Origin: Lachnospiraceae bacterium
GTDB lineage: Bacteria > Bacillota > Clostridia > Lachnospirales > Lachnospiraceae
Direction: 5' to 3'
Length of the DNA stretch: 22,925 nucleotides
Assembly (NCBI GenBank): GCA_009774235.1
Contig: VSNJ01000052.1
Coordinates: 1 to 22,925 of the forward strand
Shown here: positions 15,682 through 22,925 of the stretch, piece after piece
How the letters are laid out: each line of letters opens with the position of its first letter
Numbering within the stretch: the stretch's first letter is position 1
Program-made: the position numbers and the translations under genes
Notes under the pieces: generated by a model
The model's database searches: none
Told to the model about the DNA's origin: nothing
The model's input: only the letters and a program-made list of their open reading frames with translations

Positions 15682-15954
15682 ATGCATGTAAACTCAAAAA
15701 TCGAAGAAATATTAAATACTGCTAAACTAAATGAGCTTCTGCACAAGAAAGAGCTTGAAGAGAAAAATAAGAACACTCTTGTTATTGCTTTAGCAGTTAT
15801 TGGCGCTGTTGCCGCTGTTGCAGGTATTGCATACGCTGTATACAAATATTTTACACCTGATTATCTCGAAGATTTTGATTCTGATGATTATTCAGATAAC
15901 TTTGATGATGATTTTATTGAATTTTCAGATAATAAGCCTGAAGCTGAAGATTAA
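15682..15954 (+). CDS. Small single-pass membrane protein with acidic tail, function unknown
   Basis: 90 residues; no family recognised. Residues 1-31 are a charged amphipathic helix (SKIEEILNTAKLNELLHKKE). About 32-54 is one membrane helix rich in Ala, Val and Gly (ALAVIGAVAAVAGIAYAVYK), and about 59-90 is a strongly acidic tail with about fifteen Asp/Glu. A GAAAGGTGG ribosome binding site lies 7 nt before the ATG. It has its own extended -10 promoter and is followed by a strong terminator, so it is probably monocistronic. Topology is likely cytosolic N-terminus with tail outside or the reverse; the sequence does not decide. The shape resembles small envelope or YtxH-like proteins, but that is only a resemblance. 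Confidence 0.8.
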   Translation: MHVNSKIEEILNTAKLNELLHKKELEEKNKNTLVIALAVIGAVAAVAGIAYAVYKYFTPDYLEDFDSDDYSDNFDDDFIEFSDNKPEAED

Positions 15955-16004
15955 TTTTTCACTTATGGCATACAGACAATACTATGCATTATGTATTAAA
16001 CAGG

Positions 16005-16033
16005 AATACCGGAATGGAATACATTCCGGTATT
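16005..16033 (+). terminator. Intrinsic terminator after the small membrane protein gene
   Basis: Perfect 11-bp stem, AATACCGGAAT (16005-16015) with 16023-16033, 7-nt loop, ending in a run of four T (16032-16035). It lies 50 nt after the stop codon. Confidence 0.85.
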
Positions 16034-16060
16034 TTCAGTGTATATTAAAAACATTATAAA
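16032..16060 (+). promoter_or_regulatory. Possible argH promoter
   Basis: TTTTCA (16032-16037), a 17-nt spacer and TATAAA (16055-16060), placed 23 nt before argH and overlapping the end of the preceding terminator. The -35 is weak. No ARG-box-like operator was recognised. Confidence 0.4.
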
Positions 16061-16083
16061 ACTTTTACAAATGGAGGACTGAA

Positions 16084-17457
16084 ATGAAACTTTGGGGAGG
16101 ACGTTTTACAAAAGAAACAAATGAACTTGTAAACAGCTTTAACGCTTCTATCTCATTTGACCAGAAATTCTATAAAGAAGATATAGAAGGAAGCATTGCA
16201 CATGTTACAATGCTTGCAAAACAAGGAATTATTACAGACAGTGAAAAAAAATCCATTATTTCAGGGCTTAAAAGCATACTTGAAGATATTACATCAGGAA
16301 AACTTGAAATAGATAATGTACATGAAGATATCCACAGTTTCGTGGAAGCACATCTTACAAACCGGATTGGTGATGCTGGCAAAAAACTGCATACTGGCAG
16401 AAGCCGCAACGACCAGGTGGCACTTGATATGAAGCTTTACACACGTAAAGAAATTCTTGAAATGGATACTCTTCTTAAAAATCTTTTAAAAAGCCTTCTT
16501 TCAATTATGAAAGAAAATACAGAAACTATAATGCCTGGCTTTACACATTTGCAAAAGGCACAGCCAGTAACACTTGCACACCATATTGGTGCTTATTTTG
16601 AAATGTTTAAAAGAGACAGGTCACGCCTTAATGATATTTATAAAAGAATGAACTACTGCCCTCTTGGTTCTGGTGCCCTGGCAGGTACTACATACCCGCT
16701 TGACAGAGAGTATACAGCCAGCCTTCTTGGCTTTAACGGTCCTACATTAAACAGCATGGATTCTGTATCAGACAGGGACTACCTTATAGAATTTTCTTCT
16801 GCAATGTCAATTATAATGATGCATTTAAGCCGTTTCTGTGAAGAAATAACTATCTGGAATTCCAATGAATACCAGTTTATAGAAATAGACGACGCATACT
16901 CTACAGGCAGCAGCATAATGCCACAGAAGAAAAACCCTGATATAGCAGAACTTGTAAGAGGAAAAACAGGGCGTGTATATGGTACACTTATGTCACTCCT
17001 TACTACAATGAAAGGGCTTTCCCTCGCATATAATAAGGATATGCAGGAAGATAAGGAATTTGTATTTGATGCTATTGATACCACCAAAGGATGTATACTT
17101 TTATTTAATGGAATGATTGACACTATGGTTTTCAATAAAGATAATATGCGTGCAAGTGCTGAAGGTGGATTCACTAATGCTACAGATGCTGCAGACTACC
17201 TTGTAAACCACGGTGTCCCATTCCGTGATGCACATGGTATAATTGGAAAGCTTGTACTTTATTGTATTGATAATAACAAACCACTCGGAAAACTGTCTTT
17301 AGATGAATACAAAGCAATAAGCCCTGTATTTGAAGAAGATATATATAATGCTATAAGCATGGAAACATGTACAAGCAAAAGAAATACTACAGGTGCACCA
17401 GGCCAGGAGGCAATGAAGGAAGTTATATCTATATATGAAAAATATTTAGAAGACTAA
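16084..17457 (+). CDS. argH: Argininosuccinate lyase
   Basis: Cleaves argininosuccinate to arginine and fumarate, the last step of arginine synthesis, as a cytosolic homotetramer. 457 residues, the standard length. Visible motifs: LWGGRF near the start (3-8), LHTGRSRNDQV (102-112), GFTHLQKAQPVT (152-163, with His155 in the general acid/base position) and the fumarase/aspartase superfamily signature GSSIMPQKKNPD (275-286), whose mobile loop carries the catalytic serine. GGAGG lies 6 nt before the ATG. The gene stands alone here: argG is not next to it. Upstream is a terminator, so it is probably transcribed from its own promoter. No sign of truncation. Confidence 0.97.
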   Translation: MKLWGGRFTKETNELVNSFNASISFDQKFYKEDIEGSIAHVTMLAKQGIITDSEKKSIISGLKSILEDITSGKLEIDNVHEDIHSFVEAHLTNRIGDAGKKLHTGRSRNDQVALDMKLYTRKEILEMDTLLKNLLKSLLSIMKENTETIMPGFTHLQKAQPVTLAHHIGAYFEMFKRDRSRLNDIYKRMNYCPLGSGALAGTTYPLDREYTASLLGFNGPTLNSMDSVSDRDYLIEFSSAMSIIMMHLSRFCEEITIWNSNEYQFIEIDDAYSTGSSIMPQKKNPDIAELVRGKTGRVYGTLMSLLTTMKGLSLAYNKDMQEDKEFVFDAIDTTKGCILLFNGMIDTMVFNKDNMRASAEGGFTNATDAADYLVNHGVPFRDAHGIIGKLVLYCIDNNKPLGKLSLDEYKAISPVFEEDIYNAISMETCTSKRNTTGAPGQEAMKEVISIYEKYLED

Positions 17458-17517
17458 AATTTTAATAAATCAAGCGTATATTCGCAATCCGCTTCGCTAC
17501 TTGCCCACTTACAAAAC

Positions 17518-17644
17518 AACCTCATAGCTGCTACCGCAGCTTTTCAGTGGTAGCTTATACTCCCACTGAAACACGTAAGTCCCTACCCACTGCTTCTATG
17601 TTGCGGAAACATAAGCAGTGGGTAGGGACTTACTTGATGAGGTT
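17518..17644. repeat. Multi-stem palindromic element in the argH/BCCT intergenic region
   Basis: An outer 8-bp stem AACCTCAT (17518-17525) with ATGAGGTT (17637-17644) encloses three hairpins. H1 is 17526-17541 (6 bp, AGCTGC with GCAGCT). H2 is 17542-17571 (9 bp, TTTCAGTGG with CCACTGAAA). H3 is 17575-17633 (21 bp perfect, then an inner 5-bp stem ATGTT/AACAT). Almost no base is unpaired at the junction. All stems are Watson-Crick on both strands and there is no terminal T run, so it is not a normal terminator. The flank 17471-17517 is less AT-rich and also holds short inverted repeats. Candidates are a non-autonomous mobile repeat, an IS200/IS605-like end, or a structured RNA. Confidence 0.7.
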
Positions 17645-17666
17645 AAATGTTCTTATAATATAAAAT

Positions 17667-17732
17667 AGAACTGTTGTATAAAAGAAAATCTATACCTTAT
17701 TTTGTATACGATACTCTTAATGCAACAGTTCT
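17667..17732. repeat. Inverted repeat between the palindromic element and the BCCT gene
   Basis: Arms AGAACTGTTG (17667-17676) and its exact complement (17723-17732), separated by 46 nt that contain a smaller hairpin, TATAC with GTATA. On the minus strand the right edge is followed by ATTTTATATT, so it could end the BCCT transcript; the long loop also fits a small mobile remnant. The rest of the 325-nt gap between argH and the transporter has no ORF that I can support. Confidence 0.45.
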
Positions 17733-17782
17733 TTCCTGCTTTTCTGTTTCATAACCTTTTATACCACAAAATTATCAATACA

Positions 17783-19279
17783 TTATTTATACATTTTTTC
17801 ATTCTTTAATTCTTTAACCAATGCTGGACACACCGCAATCATAATAAACAAAAATGGTAATGATGCAGCAATTGAAATTGTCTGCAAAGGCTTCAGGCTA
17901 CCCGCTGAAAGTAATAAATATGCTATTGCTGCTTCAATAATTGCCCATATAATTTTCTTATATTTTGGGGGATACATACTTCCACCTGATGTCATCATTC
18001 CTAGTGAATAAGTTGCCGAATCTGCCGAGGTTATAAAGAAAACTGACAATAATATAATTACCAGGACAGAAAGCACGCTGCTTAACGGATACTTTTCAAA
18101 TACTATAAACACAGCTGTTTCTGGAGAAGCAATCATATTTATCAATTCAGTTATATTCCAATTTCCAGAAACATCTAATGCAATTGTACCGAAAACAGAA
18201 AGCCAGAGTATAGTAAACAATGTTGGTGCTATTACTGCTCCAATAATGAATTCCCTTATTGTCCTGCCTCTTGATATTCTTGCAATAAACATCCCCACAA
18301 AAGGACACCAGGCTATGAACCAGGCATAATAAAATACTCTCCAGTTCATAATCCATGTATTATCACCAAAAGAACTAATCATAGTTACATCAGAGAAAAA
18401 ATTCTGTATATGCTGTCCTGTACTACTTATAAGAGTATTTAAAACCGAAATCTTAGGTCCAACTATAAAAGCCAAAATAAGTAAAATAATTGCAATGCAG
18501 GTATTTACTGAAGAAAGAATCTTTATACCTTTGTTAACTCCACTGATTGCACTAGCTAGAAATACACATGTAATAACTACTATAACAATAAGCCATGTTC
18601 TATTGTTATTTGGTATATCTGCTAGATAATCCAAACCACCACATATTTGTGAAACTCCTAATCCTAAAGATGTTGCTACACCAGAAAATGTTACAACAAC
18701 AGAAAAAATATCTACCGCTTTCCCAAACACTCCTTTAGTAGCATTATCTCCAACAAGTGGAGACAACAAATTACTTATCAGTGCATTTTTATCTTTTCTG
18801 AACTGAAAATATGCCATGCCAAGACCTACAATAGCAAAACATGCGAACTGTGTTATACCCCAATGAAGAAAACATGTCCTAATTGAAAATCCAGCTGCTT
18901 CAATGGTTACTGCTTCAATTCCAGGAGGAGGTGATACATAATGTGATAAGGGTTCAGCGATACTCCAGAATACAAGTCCAATTCCTGTTGCACCACAAAA
19001 TAACATTGCAAACCAGCTGAAATTGCTATATTCAGGTTTTTCATCATCTTTTCCTAATTTTATTTTTCCCCATTTACTCATTACAATAAATAACAGAAAA
19101 ATAATAAAGAAAAATACACTGGCAATATATAACCAGCCAAAATTATGGCTTACCCATGACATAATAATACCAGATATACTAGATAATTGTCCACTAAATA
19201 TACTTCCATAAATAATTAATACAAAAGCAGCTATAACCGAAATAATAAATACAATATTATTCTTTATTTTTAACTTCAT
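17783..19279 (-). CDS. BCCT-family transporter (betaine/carnitine/choline type)
   Basis: 498 residues with about twelve membrane helices (LeuT-type fold), a cytoplasmic-membrane secondary transporter for quaternary ammonium compounds. Family features: GATGIGLVFWSIAEPLSHY after the fourth hydrophobic stretch, VATSLGLGVSQICGGL (Gly-rich helix) and the signature FYYAWFIAWCPFVGMFIARI. Compared with BetP (WAWWISW), the aromatic cage reads YAWFIAW: the positions of BetP Trp371 and Trp374 are Tyr and Phe, while Trp373 and Trp377 are kept. The substrate could therefore be betaine, carnitine, choline or a relative. An AAAGG site precedes the ATG by about 9 nt. There is no choline lyase or carnitine gene next to it to narrow the substrate. 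The family is firm, the substrate open. Confidence 0.92.
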   Translation of the reverse strand: MKLKIKNNIVFIISVIAAFVLIIYGSIFSGQLSSISGIIMSWVSHNFGWLYIASVFFFIIFLLFIVMSKWGKIKLGKDDEKPEYSNFSWFAMLFCGATGIGLVFWSIAEPLSHYVSPPPGIEAVTIEAAGFSIRTCFLHWGITQFACFAIVGLGMAYFQFRKDKNALISNLLSPLVGDNATKGVFGKAVDIFSVVVTFSGVATSLGLGVSQICGGLDYLADIPNNNRTWLIVIVVITCVFLASAISGVNKGIKILSSVNTCIAIILLILAFIVGPKISVLNTLISSTGQHIQNFFSDVTMISSFGDNTWIMNWRVFYYAWFIAWCPFVGMFIARISRGRTIREFIIGAVIAPTLFTILWLSVFGTIALDVSGNWNITELINMIASPETAVFIVFEKYPLSSVLSVLVIILLSVFFITSADSATYSLGMMTSGGSMYPPKYKKIIWAIIEAAIAYLLLSAGSLKPLQTISIAASLPFLFIMIAVCPALVKELKNEKMYK

Positions 19280-19451
19280 TGTTCCAACCTTTGCCTTTTC
19301 TTTGTTTATTCATATTTTTTTACACCAAAATACTGTTACATCACAAATTTTTTTGTTTCTATACCAGATTTTGATATAACATGGTTTATATATTCCAGGT
19401 TTTCCATATTTTAATTACACTTTTAGTCTAATGTATATATGATTTCAATTA

Positions 19452-20573
19452 TCATCTTAATTTCTCATTATTTCTAACCATTTCAAAAAATGGTTCCATA
19501 TCCGCTTTATTAAAATAGAAAAGGCATTTACAATCTAATAATTCACCAATCCATTCTTTCAAATCCATATTTCTCTCAATGACTCTCTTTTGATAATCAA
19601 TAGGTTCAACCATGGCAGTAAATGGTTCAAAATCCTTTTTAGAATCTGTTGGAATTTTCTTCTCCAACATCCCTTTTATCCAAAGCTCTGGGATATTCAT
19701 GCCAACAATAGTAGAGGCATATCCCCACGTTGAATGTCTGAAATTAATTTCAGAAAAATAATAATTATCATCTTTATCAATAAGAAATTCAATTGAATAA
19801 ATCCCCTCAAATCCAATCTCCGCAAACATTCCGTCCAATGCTTTTTTAATTCCAGCATTTACAAATGGCTTAACTGTCATATATGGGCTGTAATATCCTT
19901 TAATTAAATAATTATAAGTAGACTCAATAGGAATAAGAATACTTTTCCCACTATCAAAACTTATTCCATCAAGACAATATTCATTCTTTTTATTAATATA
20001 ACGCTGTATAACCACCTGTGGACTCAGTATATTATCATAAGCCTTTTCTAATTCTCCCTTGTCCTCACAAATGTGCACATCAGACTTCCATCCTCCTACT
20101 ATTGGAGAAATAGATTTTGTAATAACCGGATAAACTAAACTAGACGGAATTTCACCTTTATTAACCACAATTGTATCAAGAGTTTTAAGCCCATGTTTTT
20201 TAGCAAGTTCAAGAATTCTAAATTTATCCATATATTCTAAAGTTCTTCCTTTAGCACCTGAAGAAAACATAATAAATTTATCACAAATTTCATCATAATG
20301 TTCATCCATTAAACCCAGTACTTTGTCTTCCATACAAAGTACAATTGGCTTTTCATCCATATTTCCATATTCTTTTAATAAAACTTTATATCCTTCTTCA
20401 ATAGAACTAACAAATGTATTCTTATTTATGTATTTGCTTATAGACGCAATTTTAGCTTTTCCCTTAATAGCAATATAGTCTGGCGCCATACCTGCTTCTC
20501 CAAGACTTCTGATAAGTCCCAAAGTATTATAATGCTCTGTTGCAAAAACAACCACAGAATGATTCTTATACAT
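19452..20573 (-). CDS. ATP-grasp ligase, probably acting in surface-glycan or carboxylate-amine ligation
   Basis: 373 residues. The N-terminal domain (1-110) starts VVVFATEHYNTLGLIRSLG, a pre-ATP-grasp fold as in carbamoyl-phosphate-synthase-like ligases. The ATP-grasp core follows: YMDKFRILELAKKHGL (114-129, with Lys117), YPVITKS (148-154, Lys153), the hinge VVIQRYI (187-193), EYCLDG (198-203) and the metal site with Glu262 (GIYSIEF), Glu275 and Asn277 (FSEINFRHS). Such enzymes activate a carboxylate as acyl-phosphate and join it to an amine. GGAGG lies 6 nt before the ATG. It follows the PIG-L gene by 21 nt and is the last gene of the cluster. A reasonable guess is that it attaches an amino acid or similar group to an amino sugar freed by the deacetylase; the substrate is not shown. 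Confidence 0.85.
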   Translation of the reverse strand: MYKNHSVVVFATEHYNTLGLIRSLGEAGMAPDYIAIKGKAKIASISKYINKNTFVSSIEEGYKVLLKEYGNMDEKPIVLCMEDKVLGLMDEHYDEICDKFIMFSSGAKGRTLEYMDKFRILELAKKHGLKTLDTIVVNKGEIPSSLVYPVITKSISPIVGGWKSDVHICEDKGELEKAYDNILSPQVVIQRYINKKNEYCLDGISFDSGKSILIPIESTYNYLIKGYYSPYMTVKPFVNAGIKKALDGMFAEIGFEGIYSIEFLIDKDDNYYFSEINFRHSTWGYASTIVGMNIPELWIKGMLEKKIPTDSKKDFEPFTAMVEPIDYQKRVIERNMDLKEWIGELLDCKCLFYFNKADMEPFFEMVRNNEKLR

Positions 20574-20594
20574 TATTTTCCCTCCATTTATTTT

Positions 20595-21257
20595 TTATAA
20601 AATAACATTTTTCCCAAAACTCATCTCTATTCTAAGAACTTCAAACGCTTCTGCAAATTTCTTACCAATTTCATATCCTCTAAAACCACAACGGCATCTT
20701 ACCCCCTCAATCCAGTCTTCTTCACCAAACTTGTTATACTCACTCTTATGTTCCCTAAGAGAAGCAATTTTCTTTTCCAAGGTATTTTCAATATCTACAT
20801 AAAGCTGAGACTTAAAAGCAACATAAGACCTTCCAGAAGGAGTTATAGGCTCATAAAAGAAAACCGTATTTTTTCTTCTTGCAGCGGCGATAGTTGCATT
20901 GCTAACGCCAACATGTGCCTGATGTGTGTCAAATGGATGATGCGTAAATATTATATCTGGATTATAAAAACTCATAATTACATCAATAGCATTTACAACA
21001 TCTGACTGAAAAGAAATATCTTTTGTCGGAAAATCAAGAATTTCAATATCCTGTATCCCTAATACATGAAGTGCATTCATTCCTTCTTCAACAGCAATTT
21101 CATCTGAACGTTGTATTTTTCCTTCCTTATCTGTATAACCAGACTTACTCATTATAAGCACCTTTACATCATGTCCCGCCTCAACAGCCTTTGCCAATGT
21201 TCCTCCACACGCAATCTCAATATCATCAAGATGTGCTCCTACAGCTAAAACTTTCAT
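20595..21257 (-). CDS. PIG-L/LmbE-family zinc deacetylase
   Basis: 220 residues. Members remove acetyl groups from N-acetyl amino sugars or their conjugates (GlcNAc-PI, mycothiol and bacillithiol precursors, antibiotic glycosides). The metal motif is AHLDDIE (8-14; the usual AHPDDE has Pro, here Leu), giving His9, Asp11 and Asp12. The second motif is HHPFDTHQAHV (106-116), with His115 as third zinc ligand. AGGAGG precedes the ATG. It lies 38 nt after the KdsC-like gene and 21 nt before the ATP-grasp gene on the same strand, so one operon is likely. No bacillithiol ligase or glycosyltransferase is visible in the window; a nucleotide-sugar or lipid-linked glycan substrate fits the neighbours better. 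The C-terminus (RCGFRGYEIGKKFAEAFEVLR) is typical of the LmbE group. Confidence 0.9.
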   Translation of the reverse strand: MKVLAVGAHLDDIEIACGGTLAKAVEAGHDVKVLIMSKSGYTDKEGKIQRSDEIAVEEGMNALHVLGIQDIEILDFPTKDISFQSDVVNAIDVIMSFYNPDIIFTHHPFDTHQAHVGVSNATIAAARRKNTVFFYEPITPSGRSYVAFKSQLYVDIENTLEKKIASLREHKSEYNKFGEEDWIEGVRCRCGFRGYEIGKKFAEAFEVLRIEMSFGKNVIL

Positions 21258-21295
21258 GTTCTCTTTCCTCCTGTATATTTTTGTAATTATCTTTA

Positions 21296-21769
21296 TTATG
21301 ATTCAACAAGCCACTCAATGAAATTTCTAACTGCACCGTCACCACCTTTGTATCCAGATACAAAGTCAGCAATTCTGGTTACTTTACTAACAGCATCTTT
21401 AGGACAACCTACAATTCCTCCAGCTTCCTTTACTAATATCATACATGAAAAATCGTTAATATCATCACCAATATAAGCAACTGATGAAAAATCAGATGTT
21501 ATAGTAAAAAGTTTATCTATTTTATTACTTATCCCTTGATAAACCTCATTAATTCCTATTTCATTGCAACGGTTCAATACAATATCAGATTTTCTTCCCG
21601 TTATAATAACAGGAGTAATTCCAGACGGAATTAAAATATCATGGATACCACAACCATCTTTAACAGAGAAAGCTTTCATTACCTCACCACTGTTTCCCAT
21701 ATATATTTTGCCATCAGTTAATGTACCATCAACATCCATTACCAGATATTTAATATTTTTTTTATTCAT
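21296..21769 (-). CDS. KdsC/YrbI-type HAD phosphatase
   Basis: The start is ATG 21769 because GGAGG (21780-21784) lies 10 nt upstream; longer in-frame readings begin inside the preceding remnant. 157 residues, the typical size of cap-less C0 HAD phosphatases, which usually form tetramers. Motif I is MDVDGTLTDG (11-20; nucleophile Asp12, acid/base Asp14), motif II ITGRKS (56-61, Thr57), the Lys is in NKIDK (82-86) and motif III is GDDINDFSCM (101-110, Asp102, Asp103, Asp106). Family members dephosphorylate KDO-8-phosphate or nonulosonate-9-phosphates. In a Gram-positive background a sialic-acid-like or other sugar phosphate for surface glycan is more likely than KDO. Its ATG overlaps the stop of the upstream remnant frame (ATGAATAA), a sign of translational coupling. 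Confidence 0.88.
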   Translation of the reverse strand: MNKKNIKYLVMDVDGTLTDGKIYMGNSGEVMKAFSVKDGCGIHDILIPSGITPVIITGRKSDIVLNRCNEIGINEVYQGISNKIDKLFTITSDFSSVAYIGDDINDFSCMILVKEAGGIVGCPKDAVSKVTRIADFVSGYKGGDGAVRNFIEWLVES

Positions 21770-22347
21770 ATTTCTTAATCCTCCGCTTAATTCTATCAAA
21801 TACACAATCAGCTGCAACAATAGAAACAACCGCTAATACTACTAATAATAAACAAACCATGGGATGACTATTAAATACGAAATATTCATGTGACTTATAC
21901 GCTACTGTATCAAATATAAAATTAATATCTAAAAGCCTTCCAATAAATAAAATAAACCCTTGTATTAAAAAAACTTGTTTCTATTCCTATAGTGCAGCCC
22001 CAAAATCTGTTTAAGAGAAGGTACAAAAAATAATATAATATATAAAGCATGTAGAACGGAACAAGCAATTTCTTAATTAATTGTACAACAAAATTTATTA
22101 GTGTACATTTTCTATCATAGCGGTAAAAATAACCAGAAATAAAGAAAAACAATGGCATATGAAACGCTGCATATGGAAGCCATCCATTAAGCGAAAGCAA
22201 ATCACAACCCATATGCCCTATTACCACACATAATATACCTATGCATGATAAAACACCAAAAGCCAGGTTATATGCCTGCTTATAAGATTTTGCTTCATTA
22301 ACATTACTATTACCAATAAACTTTTTATTTTCCTTTAAATAATACAC
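21762..22347 (-). pseudogene. Broken acyltransferase-3-type membrane protein (frameshift, probable internal deletion)
   Basis: From GTG 22347 (AGAGGA 7 nt upstream) a frame runs to a stop at 21922-21924: 141 residues with the N-terminal part of an acyltransferase-3 protein. This part includes GVLSCIGILCVVIGHMG with the conserved His in the first helix, then FHMPLFFFISGYFYR and LLVPFYMLYI. After a run of seven T (minus strand; 21967-21973) the sense passes into the +1 frame, open from 21980 to the stop at 21762-21764. It encodes GFILFIGRLLDIN, a membrane helix LLLVVLAVVSIVAADCV and a basic end FDRIKRRIKKYE. Joined, the two parts give only about 194 residues against the usual 330-370, so the middle is missing too. 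It is most likely a decayed second acyltransferase beside the copy upstream. Confidence 0.6.
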
Positions 22348-22365
22348 TTAAGAATCCTCTTCTGT

Positions 22366-22925
22366 TTACATATTTCTTTGTTTTATACTATGTTTAATTC
22401 TATTCCATTCAAACGCAATTACAGAACAGCCAGCCATTACAACAATAATATCAATTATTGTATTAATTATTGTTCCATTCAAATTAACAAGTCTAAGTGC
22501 CTGGGAAACAACCAAATTAAATACATAGTTAAAACCCAGAAAAATTAATGTATTACTTCCCCACCATGAAAACAAATTTATTATTCTGCTATTGTGGCTG
22601 TTTTTTTCATACATATTAATAATTTTTATTATCACTACTGACATAATAGTTGCACTAATAAAAAACAAAATCATATTATGATATTGATTAATTACCATAA
22701 TAATTCTTCCATTAAAAAAGAAAGCTATGCTACTTATTACAAATCCACATATATATATCACTACCCTGATATTTTGATTTAACCAGCTAATTCTAGGAGA
22801 AAATTTATATATAAAATTTCCTGCAAGCATAAATATACTAGCTATTAAAGCTGTATCAATATGCCATGGTAATTGAGCTATACCATACTTTTTTTCAATA
22901 AATAAGACAAAACATAGTATTATAA
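22366..22925 (-). CDS. Acyltransferase-3-family membrane protein, C-terminal part (5' end outside window)
   Basis: The frame is open from the right window edge to TAA at 22366-22368, giving the last 185 residues; the ATG at 22830 is internal, since coding sequence continues upstream of it (LPWHIDTALIASIFMLAGN). This is the typical C-terminal half of integral-membrane O-acyltransferases that acetylate or acylate exopolysaccharide, peptidoglycan or lipid-linked sugars. It has several membrane helices (about 35-50, 70-90 and 150-170 of the visible part), the segment SWWGSNTLIFLGFNYVFN and a basic C-terminal end IKHSIKQRNM. The broken acyltransferase gene starts 18 nt later on the same strand. 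The substrate is unknown; it is presumably part of the same glycan cluster as the phosphatase, deacetylase and ATP-grasp genes. Confidence 0.8.
   Translation of the reverse strand, partial: IILCFVLFIEKKYGIAQLPWHIDTALIASIFMLAGNFIYKFSPRISWLNQNIRVVIYICGFVISSIAFFFNGRIIMVINQYHNMILFFISATIMSVVIIKIINMYEKNSHNSRIINLFSWWGSNTLIFLGFNYVFNLVVSQALRLVNLNGTIINTIIDIIVVMAGCSVIAFEWNRIKHSIKQRNM

Noticed and set aside
17575..17633. 21-bp hairpin taken as the argH terminator
   Set aside because: It is over 115 nt from the argH stop, has no following T run on either strand and is nested in a larger paired structure; termination may be a side effect only.
21967..21973. Programmed -1 frameshift at the T run
   Set aside because: A -1 shift there meets TAA at once; only the +1 frame is open, which fits decay or base loss better than a classical slippery site.
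22366..22830. A complete 154-residue gene starting at ATG 22830
   Set aside because: The frame continues without a stop to the window edge and the added residues fit the acyltransferase family, so this ATG is internal.

Overview
The window looks like chromosomal DNA of a low-GC, Gram-positive anaerobe, most likely Lachnospiraceae or a close clostridial relative. The reasons are strong GGAGG-type ribosome binding sites before almost every gene, AT-rich codon choice (many ATA and TTA codons), TAA-biased stops, a long class A penicillin-binding protein, a BlaI/M56 regulatory pair and a hemerythrin-type protein. This placement is inference; no rRNA gene or other taxonomic marker is present. I saw no tRNA, rRNA, CRISPR array or transposase gene.

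Layout. (1) 1-2741, minus strand: an McrBC-type modification-dependent restriction system. mcrB carries an EVE modified-base reader domain, and mcrC runs off the left edge. (2) 2771-7636, minus: housekeeping block of class A PBP, a small two-helix membrane protein and pyruvate kinase. (3) 7663-9217, minus: a hemerythrin / CheX-like / receiver protein with a structured 5' leader. (4) 9276-9521, plus: a candidate structured leader RNA with a 24-codon ORF. (5) 9508-12028, minus: blaI-type repressor plus M56 sensor protease whose sensor domain looks like a beta-propeller rather than a penicillin-binding domain, with a clear operator-promoter. (6) 12228-17457, plus: prephenate dehydrogenase, PcrA helicase, a small acidic-tailed membrane protein and argininosuccinate lyase. 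(7) 17458-17782: a convergent intergenic region holding a strikingly folded palindromic element. (8) 17783-19279, minus: a BCCT-family transporter. (9) 19452-22925, minus: a glycan or cell-surface modification cluster of acyltransferase, a broken second acyltransferase, KdsC-like phosphatase, PIG-L deacetylase and ATP-grasp ligase.

How the parts fit. The restriction system is an accessory defence module placed directly after the pyruvate kinase terminator. The PBP block and the pair tyrA-pcrA are core functions. The BlaI/M56 pair is self-contained and probably autoregulated. The right-hand cluster is tightly spaced, with an 8-nt stop/start overlap between the acyltransferase remnant frame and the phosphatase, and probably forms one transcript that builds or decorates a surface glycan. 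The least explained parts are the four-stem palindromic element at 17518-17644, the leader RNA/small ORF at 9311-9521 and the broken acyltransferase at 21762-22347.
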